The notes beneath the pieces were generated by a model that saw only the letters and a list, made by a program, of their open reading frames with translations, had not been told where the DNA came from and made no database searches. From Streptomyces sp. NBC_01571 (GTDB lineage Bacteria > Actinomycetota > Actinomycetes > Streptomycetales > Streptomycetaceae): 11,781 nucleotides of DNA. Position 1 is the first letter of the stretch. Each line of letters opens with the position of its first letter. Both the position numbers and the translations under genes were made by a program. Shown here piece by piece: positions 6,443 through 11,781 of the stretch. The DNA is taken from assembly GCF_026339875.1 (NCBI RefSeq), contig NZ_JAPEPZ010000014.1, positions 1 to 11,781 on the forward strand. The letters run 5' to 3'.

Positions 6443-8047
6443 ATGACGGACCGCACCGCGATCGACGCCCTGCTCGCCGCAGCCTCGCCCGACCGGGCGC
6501 CGTTGCCGCCCGCTGAGGAGCGCCGGCGGCTGCGCGAGGACCTCCACCTCTCGCGTGCCCAGCTGGCGGCCGCGCTGGGTGTCAGCGCGTCCACGGTCGG
6601 GGGATGGGAAGCCGGCCGGGAGCCGGGCGGTGAGCTGCGGGAGAAGTACGCGTACTTCCTCGAGGGAGCCGCCGCCAAGCTGAACGCCGCCGCAGCGACC
6701 ACGGCCGCGCCCGACGACGCCCCAGCGCAGGAGCCGTCAGGAGCCGGCCAGCCCGACATCCTGGACGACGTCGACGAGCTGCCGGTGCCACAGGCGTGCG
6801 TGCTGTGCGGGCAGCCGGCCCGCCACCAGGTCGAAGGATTCGCTCAGCACCTCGACCCCGCCGACTGCGCAGCCACCGCACCCGCACCCGCCGCGGCCGC
6901 GCCGGAGGCAGACCTTGCCGCGCCCGGGCAGGCCGCGGACTCGAAGCCGGTCCGGGAGGGCCGGGCTGAGCCGCCGCAGCGGCCGGCGCAGCCCGCGCGC
7001 AGCGGACGGCAGGGCGGACGCGGTGGCGGCCGCGGGGTGAAGGTTGCGCCGGTAGGCCGCCGCGTGCAGGCCACCACGGACATCCCCGACCCGGTCGGAT
7101 CCGCCGTGGCCGCCGCGCTCGAAGAACACGGCGGTGACGTGGAGGCAGCGACGGCCGCTCTGGTGAAACGGGCGATCCCGGACGCGATGGCCTTGCTCGA
7201 CCACACCCGCAAGGGCGGCCGCTACGACATCGTCGCGCACCCGTGGCTGCCGGACATCCTGCGCAAGCAGACCGCACGCGGCGCCGACCAGGTCTGGGAG
7301 GCCCGACCCAAATGGACACGGGCCGAACTCCCGGCCGGCCAGCACGAGGTGACCGCGCTGGACATCAACGGTGCCTACCTGTCCGCCCTCAAGACCCACC
7401 TGCCGCTCGGACAGCTCGAACACAGCGAGGGCAAGCACCACGACAGGAAGCGCTCCGGCCTGCACCTGATCACCCCGCCGGTCTGGGAGCACGGCGCGGT
7501 CCTGCCCAACCCGGTCGGCCAGCGAGACGAACCCGGCCCGCTGTGGGTGACCGAGCCGACGCTGCGCCTGCTGCTGCGGGTGTCGGGGCCGAAGTACGGG
7601 CTGTGCGACCCGCCGGAGATCCACGAGTCGTGGACGTCCGGGGCGACGGAGGGCTTGCTGGAGAAGTTCCGCATCGCGCTCAAGGACGCCCGCGACCGGG
7701 CGATCGCCGACGACGACGCGGTGACGCTGGAGTACGTGAAGGCGATGTACTCCAAGTTCGTGTCCACGCTGGGGGAGTCGAACTACAACCGCGCGCTCTA
7801 CCGCACCGACTGGATGCACCTGATCCGGGCGCAAGCGTTCGCCAACCTCTGGACGAAAGCGTTCAAGGCCTACGACGAGGGTCTGATGGTGGTCCGCGCG
7901 ATGGGCACCGACGAACTGCACGTCATCGGCGACTGGCGGGCCGTCTTCCCGGAGGGCCGCGGCGTCACCGAGGTGAAGGTCAAGGACACCTACACCGTCG
8001 GCAGTGATCCCCAGCCGTCCGAGAACGCCCCTGACGGCCCCTCCTGA
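6443..8047 (+). CDS. tap: Tap-like telomere-associated protein with polymerase-like palm
   Basis: Tap proteins bind the folded 3' overhang of Streptomyces linear DNA, recruit the terminal protein and are reported to add nucleotides to it. This 534-aa protein starts at ATG 6443 behind GAAGGA (6431-6436). Domains in order: an XRE-type HTH (residues about 20-75); a Cys/His cluster C119-x2-C122, H128, H136, C142 that may bind zinc; a Pro/Ala/Arg-Gly linker (about 145-215); and the conserved Tap core (about 225-520, from RYDIVAHPWLPDIL to VFPEGRGVTEVKVKDTYT). The core carries DINGAYLSAL with D307, resembling polymerase B motif A; K433 with YSKF (436-439), resembling motif B of protein-primed polymerases; and GTDELHV with D490 as a possible motif C. 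It is shorter than the Tap of about 700 aa I recall from chromosomes. It is last in the rep operon rather than directly coupled to tpg, which is unusual. Confidence 0.8.
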   Translation: MTDRTAIDALLAAASPDRAPLPPAEERRRLREDLHLSRAQLAAALGVSASTVGGWEAGREPGGELREKYAYFLEGAAAKLNAAAATTAAPDDAPAQEPSGAGQPDILDDVDELPVPQACVLCGQPARHQVEGFAQHLDPADCAATAPAPAAAAPEADLAAPGQAADSKPVREGRAEPPQRPAQPARSGRQGGRGGGRGVKVAPVGRRVQATTDIPDPVGSAVAAALEEHGGDVEAATAALVKRAIPDAMALLDHTRKGGRYDIVAHPWLPDILRKQTARGADQVWEARPKWTRAELPAGQHEVTALDINGAYLSALKTHLPLGQLEHSEGKHHDRKRSGLHLITPPVWEHGAVLPNPVGQRDEPGPLWVTEPTLRLLLRVSGPKYGLCDPPEIHESWTSGATEGLLEKFRIALKDARDRAIADDDAVTLEYVKAMYSKFVSTLGESNYNRALYRTDWMHLIRAQAFANLWTKAFKAYDEGLMVVRAMGTDELHVIGDWRAVFPEGRGVTEVKVKDTYTVGSDPQPSENAPDGPS

Positions 8048-8048
8048 A

Positions 8049-8098
8049 GCCGATCACCCGCCCCGGCGTCAATTCCCCCGCCGGGGCGGCCCATCGGC
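8049..8098 (+). terminator. Strong stem-loop terminator after the rep-tap operon
   Basis: GCCGAT (8049-8054) pairs with ATCGGC (8093-8098), and CCGCCCCGGCG (8058-8068) pairs with CGCCGGGGCGG (8079-8089). The loop is ten bases, with a small 3x3 internal mismatch. It starts just after the Tap-like stop. No T-run follows. It would separate the Tap-like gene from the following candidate terminal-protein gene. Confidence 0.7.
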
Positions 8099-8145
8099 CT
8101 CCACAAGCCCGTACAGTGATCCGCAGACTTTGAGGACCGGAGACC

Positions 8146-8718
8146 ATGCCTGAGCGCAACATCGAGTTCGGGAAATACGGGGCCCAAGGCGTCAAGGGCC
8201 ACGAGGCCGTCGCCCGGCAGCTGGACAGCCTCGCCGGCTACATCGCCACCCCGATCACGGCCCGGCGCGGGCTGAACGCCCGCCTCACGTACCTGACGCG
8301 CACTGCCCACGCCCGCGCCGCCGCGGCCGCCCTCGGCTTCACCCCCAGCAAGGCGCAGCTGCGGGACTGGCGCGACGGAAGCGTCACGCCGCGCCGCGCG
8401 ACGCTGGAGAAGATCGAGCAGGTCTACCACGCCACGAGGCGCGAGAACGTCGCCCGCTACCTCCTCGCCCGCCTCAACCAGGACGGCCGCGGGACCCGGG
8501 TGGAAATCCACCCGCTCAACCAGTCCCAGGTCACACAGCCGCGCCAGCGCGAGGTCGGCATGCGGCACATGAACGTCCGCAACTGGGACCGCATCGTCAC
8601 CGCGTGGGCGGCCGGCGCGGAGCAGGAGCTGGACGACGCGTGGGTGGAGCAGGTCATCGACCTCGGCTCACAGTGGGGCCAGTACGAATACGTCACCAAC
8701 GTCGGCTTCGCAGCCTGA
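8146..8718 (+). CDS. Candidate telomere terminal protein (Tpg-like HTH protein)
   Basis: Tpg proteins become covalently attached to the 5' ends of Streptomyces linear DNA and prime patching of the 3' overhang. This 190-aa protein has the right size (Tpg is about 185 aa) and lies next to a Tap-like gene near a telomere. Its order of parts also matches Tpg: a basic helix RGLNARLTYLTR (41-52), an HTH (about 54-80, ARAAAAALGFTPSKAQLRDW), an Arg/Leu-rich helix (RRENVARYLLARL), then a strand RVEIHP (118-123), then an acidic, aromatic tail. I cannot align it confidently to Tpg, so it is either a divergent Tpg or an analogous family. T117 in GRGTRVE is the nearest counterpart to the region of the Tpg priming threonine, by position only. 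Ribosome sites are GAGGA (8132-8136) or GGAG (8139-8142); TACAGT (8112-8117) may be a -10 box. Alternative: a plain regulatory HTH protein. Confidence 0.6.
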   Translation: MPERNIEFGKYGAQGVKGHEAVARQLDSLAGYIATPITARRGLNARLTYLTRTAHARAAAAALGFTPSKAQLRDWRDGSVTPRRATLEKIEQVYHATRRENVARYLLARLNQDGRGTRVEIHPLNQSQVTQPRQREVGMRHMNVRNWDRIVTAWAAGAEQELDDAWVEQVIDLGSQWGQYEYVTNVGFAA

Positions 8719-8759
8719 TACGGCTCCACGAGCGTCGGCAGCGGACACTTGGGGCCGAC

Positions 8760-8834
8760 GGGCGCGAGGAAGGGCCAGCACGCGCGTGCTGGCCCTTCCT
8801 CGCGCCCCGGCCATCGCCGGTGCCCTGGTCAGGG
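8760..8834. terminator. 48-bp perfect palindrome plus two small hairpins
   Basis: 8760-8783 and 8784-8807 are perfectly complementary 24-bp arms with no spacer (outer end GGGCGCGAGG, centre CACGCGCGTG). Two smaller hairpins follow directly: CCGGC/GCCGG (8807-8820) and CCCTG/CAGGG (8823-8834). The simplest reading is a strong terminator, about 40 bases after the candidate terminal-protein stop, insulating the next gene. The perfect arms and the chain of hairpins are more than a terminator needs, so a structural role cannot be ruled out. Confidence 0.6.
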
Positions 8835-8920
8835 ACGAGTGCTGTAGGCGCCAGGGGTAGTTCTGTGCGTGTGTCACTTTTGCGAAACCCTGAGCAGCGA
8901 GTGACGGTTTGGCTCACGAT

Positions 8921-9964
8921 ATGACCATGGATCAGGACGGCCCCATCTACTTCGATCGACGGCCTGCAGCGTCGGGCGCCCTGTCGTACGCAGACCGCAT
9001 CACCATCAGGGACACGAGCCAGGTCTCTATCGAGGCCGTCCCGTATTTCATCCTCCACCGGAGCTCCGAGAACGAGCTGTCCATGAAGCTCATCCGGGTG
9101 GACAAGCGGTCCGGGGAGAAGTGTGAAATAACGCTGAACGACTCAGACCTTCGACAGCTCAAACAGTGCATAGTGCAGGCCTTGGCGGTGGCTGGGCAGG
9201 AGGAGGACGGCCAGTACCTCGTCCTGCGGGCCGACGAGCTGGCGCACACCGTTGAGTCCTCGGACGACGCAGTCCGTGCGGTGGGCGGGGCGCTCGACAG
9301 TCACAGGTTCGCGCGCAGAGTGGCCCAGCACGTTAACCCCGAATCGCTGGCATCCGCGTTCTCTGCCGTCGTTCGTATCGGGGAACTACGCGCGGCCATC
9401 ACTGAGTTGCGCGAAAACTTGGATGACAGCGTGACGCGTGAGGATGTCTACCAGAAATGGTGTGACAAGCACTCCTGGGCGTTCGGCAACGCCTACGTGG
9501 CACGCGACAGCTGGAGAACCATCGGGATCGGCGACCAAGTGGATCTGCTCATGAAGTCCACGGCCAGCGGGTTTCGCGACATCTTCGAATTGAAGCGCCC
9601 CGACATGGAAGTCCTGAGCTACGACAACACGCACAAAAACTGGTACTGGGCCTCACAGACTTCCAAAGCGATCGGCCAATGCCATAGATACCTTGATACT
9701 TTTCATCGGGCGGCAGAACATGGAATTCAGCCCGACCACACAGAAATCATCGCCTACCACCCCCGAGCCGTCGTTGTGATCGGCCGTTCTCACACATGGG
9801 ACCAACCCAAGATCAAAGCGCTGCACGGCCTGAACAGCAGAATGCATGGCATCACGGTCATGACCTACGACCAGCTGCTGGCACGGTGCTCCGTTCTCCT
9901 CGGACAAGTCCACAGCGAGCAGGCGGTAGAAACCCAGGAGTACAGCGAAGACCTTTCCGCCTGA
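8921..9964 (+). CDS. sduA: Shedu-like anti-phage nuclease (DUF4263, SduA family)
   Basis: Shedu proteins are single-gene phage-defence systems with a PD-(D/E)xK nuclease (DUF4263) at the C-terminus. This protein (347 aa from ATG 8921) has an N-terminal region of about 165 residues that I do not recognise and that may sense or regulate. The nuclease domain then runs from about residue 170 to 325: YQKWCDKHSWAFGNAYV; a DQVDLL acidic motif (D205, D208); ELKRP with E223 and K225; AIGQ with Q253; and the family-typical ending VVVIGRSHTWDQPKIKAL, then NSRMHGITVMTYDQLLARC. The start is uncertain: ATG 8921, ATG 8927 and TTG 8909 are in frame and none has a strong ribosome site. It stands alone behind the 48-bp palindrome. 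Codon use is more A/T-rich than in the rep genes (for example around 9630-9740), which suggests separate acquisition. Confidence 0.75.
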   Translation: MTMDQDGPIYFDRRPAASGALSYADRITIRDTSQVSIEAVPYFILHRSSENELSMKLIRVDKRSGEKCEITLNDSDLRQLKQCIVQALAVAGQEEDGQYLVLRADELAHTVESSDDAVRAVGGALDSHRFARRVAQHVNPESLASAFSAVVRIGELRAAITELRENLDDSVTREDVYQKWCDKHSWAFGNAYVARDSWRTIGIGDQVDLLMKSTASGFRDIFELKRPDMEVLSYDNTHKNWYWASQTSKAIGQCHRYLDTFHRAAEHGIQPDHTEIIAYHPRAVVVIGRSHTWDQPKIKALHGLNSRMHGITVMTYDQLLARCSVLLGQVHSEQAVETQEYSEDLSA

Positions 9965-10124
9965 TGTGAGACGGTTGTTGGCGCCACGCCGAATGCCTCG
10001 GTCGCCCCGCCACCAGCGCATCCGCCCACAGACGCCGGTTCCACGTGTTCAGACAGCTGGATAGGCGACGGTGCGCCGAGCCATGCTGGGGAAGTACCGC
10101 ACGCATTTGAAGGAGGTGGAGCAG

Positions 10125-10665
10125 GTGAGCGTTGCCACGGATCACACCGGGCCCTGGAGTATCGCCGATGTCCTGGCGCTGCCCGAGGACCGTACGACCC
10201 GCTATGAGCTGCTGGGAGAGTCGCCCGGGCAACAAGACGATGGACCGCAAGTTCAAGCCCCTGCCCCTGGTGATGTCGCCCGCTCCCGGAGTCCGCCACC
10301 AGCGGGCGTCCTTCCGGCTGCACGTCATCCTCGACGCCGCGGCCCGCGCGGCCGGCGCCCCTGTGGAAGTTTTCGAAGCCATCAACGTCACCCTGCCGTC
10401 CGGCCTGGTCGTCCCCGACCTAGTGGTCACCGACGCCGGCGCGACCGCCGAGGACACCGTCAGCGTGGACGCGGACGCGGTGCAGCTCGTCATCGAGCTC
10501 GTCTCCTTCTGGCGCATGGAGTTCGACCCCGCCCCGCGCCTGATCGTCAGCGAACTGCAGGGCGGCCGGTACATCGAAACCCTCACCGCTCTCGCCGGCA
10601 CCACCACCCACATCGCTGCGCCGTTCCCGGTGGACATCGACCCGGCCGGCCTCGCCCGTCAGTAG
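10125..10665 (+). pseudogene. Rearranged and frameshifted Uma2-family (DUF820) endonuclease gene
   Basis: Uma2 proteins are PD-(D/E)xK-fold proteins, abundant in actinomycetes and mostly of unknown role. The N-terminus is intact: GTG 10125 with consensus AGGAGG (10111-10116), encoding SVATDHTGPWSIADVLALP and RYELLGE. The rest is in another frame. A block of about 43 bases (10221-10263) encoding PGNKTMDRKFKP, which normally follows the IELVS motif, sits here right after RYELLGE. The body then resumes (PLVMSPAPGVRHQRAS, VPDLVVTDA, VIELVS), but VIELVS joins directly to FWRMEF at about 10504, lacking the usual PG..TMDRK..LYAEAGIP segment. A probable extra G in the CCCGGG at 10224-10229 explains the frame change. 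The central catalytic segment is displaced, so an active enzyme is unlikely. An internal start at ATG 10240 or 10273 could still make a fragment. Confidence 0.75.
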
Positions 10666-10814
10666 AAGTCGCCCCACTGGCAGGACCGCCACCCCCCGCG
10701 AACGCGTTCACGGTTCGCAGCTCACACCCCGTTACTCGCCCCTGGCTGCCCGGCCACAACCATGCGTCAACCATGATGGGGTCGCGTGATCACGTGCAGA
10801 AGGGGAGGCGGGCA

Positions 10815-11225
10815 GTGACGTTGATGGACTTGGCGATCCGGCAGGCATTGCGCTCGACGTGCCGCTACCGGGTGGGCGCGGTATTGGCAGTCGGCAACCG
10901 AGTACTGGCCGCCGGGCCGAATCTGCGGCGCAACAACCCGAGGATCGACCTACGCCACGCTACGTTTCATGCCGAAGAGGTCGTGCTGCGCAAAGTGAGA
11001 ACGATGACCCCAGGTGCTGAGATATTCGTTGCGCGCGTCAACCGTGAGGGTTTTCCCTTGATGGCGCAGCCGTGCCCCCGTTGCCAGGAAGCCCTGGCGA
11101 GAGCTGGAATACGGCGAGCTCACTACACCGTCGCCCATCGCACTGTAGACGATATGGATATTCCCGCCCTTCCTCATGGCCGGACTGTTTACAGTTTCCG
11201 ACATGCCATCGGTATAAAGCGCTGA
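10815..11225 (+). CDS. Cytidine/dCMP-deaminase-fold protein
   Basis: This 136-aa protein starts at GTG 10815, six bases after GGGGAGG (10802-10808); ATG 10824 is an alternative. It has the zinc site of the CDA-like deaminase superfamily: H52-A53-E54, where His binds zinc and Glu shuttles protons, and P86-C87-P-R-C90. The N-terminal strands RVGAVLAVGNRVLAAGPN also fit the fold. Family members deaminate cytidine, dCMP, guanine or nucleic-acid cytosines. The substrate here is not readable; the HAE/PCxxC pair, small size and sub-telomeric accessory setting suggest a free-nucleotide deaminase. A CGTGATCACG palindrome (10785-10794) lies shortly upstream and could be an operator. It is probably monocistronic, since the pseudogene before it ends 149 bases earlier. 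Confidence 0.75.
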   Translation: MTLMDLAIRQALRSTCRYRVGAVLAVGNRVLAAGPNLRRNNPRIDLRHATFHAEEVVLRKVRTMTPGAEIFVARVNREGFPLMAQPCPRCQEALARAGIRRAHYTVAHRTVDDMDIPALPHGRTVYSFRHAIGIKR

Positions 11226-11229
11226 AGAT

Positions 11230-11245
11230 TTACCGGAGCCGGTAA
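11230..11245 (+). terminator. Small palindrome after the deaminase gene
   Basis: TTACCGG and CCGGTAA form a 7-bp stem with a two-base AG centre, four bases after the deaminase stop. It may serve as a weak terminator or a protein-binding site. The flanking sequence to about 11400 is clearly more A/T-rich than the rest of the window. Confidence 0.35.
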
Positions 11246-11384
11246 TTACATATGTCCGCAAGCTGCACGGAGGGACACTTTTCCGGGGGAACACTGAGAA
11301 TGTGAGCGACGTTTTAAATAGGCCCATCCTGATGCGGACGTAATTCCACCTGAGTCACAGTGAGTCCAATTATTGGAGGATGGA

Positions 11385-11507
11385 ATGATGGTGAGTCTTG
11401 ACTCCAGAATTCATCCAGTACCCAAAATGACGACTTCCTCAATCCAGACACTGGAGGGTGAGAGGTGCCTAGCCGTCATCCCAGAACCAAGCCAGCCTGA
11501 GAAGTGA
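11385..11507 (+). CDS. 40-codon ORF with good ribosome site, unknown
   Basis: The ORF starts with two adjacent ATG codons (11385, 11388), five and eight bases after GGAGG (11375-11379), and ends at TGA 11505-11507. The peptide begins MMVSLDSRIHPVPK and ends IPEPSQPEK; it has one Cys (28) and no membrane segment. I recognise no family. The strong ribosome site favours translation, but the length and mixed codon use do not prove it. TGAGTC repeats (11351, 11361 and 11392) surround its leader. It could be a small peptide, a leader peptide, or a remnant of a gene decayed near the telomere. 11508-11604 holds nothing I can identify. Confidence 0.35.
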   Translation: MMVSLDSRIHPVPKMTTSSIQTLEGERCLAVIPEPSQPEK

Positions 11508-11604
11508 CGCACGCGGGTTGACCGGAACCGATCGAACCTTACCGGGAGTGACCATCCGTCAGGCGGTGCACCCCTGCGCCCCCTCCCCTCGCTGCTGCGT
11601 CTTT

Positions 11605-11781
11605 CCTGGCGGGCCCGGAGGGTCCGTCAGGTCCGGTACTGGACTGCGGAGCAGGCCGGTACCGGATGGGTCCCGGCGGGAGCCGGACCCGCCGTATCGC
11701 GGAGCGATAGGGCCGGCCGGAACGGAGTTCCGGCTCCGCGCGGAGCGCGGGAAGTGCCGCGTAGCGGCACCGCGTCGCGTC
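11605..11781. other. Non-archetypal linear-replicon telomere made of seven hairpins
   Basis: Seven hairpins lie almost end to end: 11605-11631 (12-bp stem with two G-T pairs, loop GGA); 11632-11666 (TCCGGTAC...GTACCGGA outside, CTGC-GGA-GCAG inside); 11668-11690 (GGGTCC/GGACCC and GGC/GCC, loop GGGA); 11695-11709 (TATCGC-GGA-GCGATA); 11716-11734 (GCCGGAAC-GGA-GTTCCGGC); 11736-11750 (CCGCGC-GGA-GCGCGG); 11754-11770 (GTGCCGC-GTA-GCGGCAC). Four contain GCGNAGC on the + strand, which is the 3' strand at a right-hand end. GCGNAGC forms very stable single-base-loop hairpins and is typical of Streptomyces telomere overhangs. The last 11 bases (CGCGTCGCGTC) lie outside the last hairpin; whether they are the true terminus or the contig is slightly short cannot be told. 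The archetypal 5' start CCCGCGGAGCGGG is absent. Confidence 0.8.

Noticed and set aside
6737..7921. 394-aa open frame on the minus strand under the Tap-like gene
   Set aside because: It is the usual antisense shadow of a high-GC gene; it has no family motif, and the + strand carries the clear Tap core.
10071..11225. Single long frame joining the Uma2 N-terminus to the deaminase
   Set aside because: After RYELLGE the frame leaves the Uma2 body and gives Arg/Pro-rich nonsense until the deaminase. The deaminase has its own ribosome site and GTG start, so this is chance read-through rather than a fusion.

Overview
The window looks like one end of a linear replicon from a Streptomyces-type actinomycete, most likely a linear plasmid. 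Coding sequence is GC-rich with G/C-biased third codon positions, and starts are GTG or ATG behind GGAG-type ribosome sites. The genes match the replication and telomere kit of Streptomyces linear DNA. The right edge (11605-11781) is a nearly uninterrupted row of seven hairpins, most closed by three-base GNA loops. Four contain GCGNAGC, a signature of Streptomyces telomere 3' overhangs. I do not see the common archetypal telomere start, so this appears to be a non-archetypal telomere.

Layout, all recognised genes on the + strand. 1-2853 is a regulatory block: a short GntR-type regulator, an XRE regulator with a TPR-like C-terminal part (two TTA codons, a perfect inverted repeat upstream), and a RibD-C/dihydrofolate-reductase-like reductase. 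2953-3216 is a small XRE protein resembling the N-terminal HTH of the Tap-like protein further along. A terminator-like stem-loop (3238-3290) closes this block.

3479-8047 looks like one replication operon: a small unknown protein, overlapped by a Rep1-like winged-helix initiator whose coding sequence carries five copies of a 15-bp palindromic iteron (probable origin), then a DnaB-like helicase, then a Tap-like telomere-associated protein with B-family-polymerase-like palm motifs. A strong stem-loop (8049-8098) follows. After it comes a separately transcribed 190-aa HTH protein of the size and position expected for the terminal protein (Tpg role), but divergent from the Tpg I know. A 48-bp perfect palindrome closes that gene.

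8921-11507 is the sub-telomeric accessory zone: a Shedu-like (DUF4263) nuclease probably used in phage defence, a scrambled and frameshifted Uma2-family pseudogene, a cytidine/dCMP-deaminase-fold protein and a 40-codon ORF with a good ribosome site.

Working model: initiator, iterons and helicase start replication internally. The Tap-like and Tpg-like proteins then recognise the folded 3' overhang hairpins and patch the ends. The point of most interest is the likely co-adapted set of a non-archetypal telomere, a divergent terminal-protein candidate and a Tap placed inside the rep operon.
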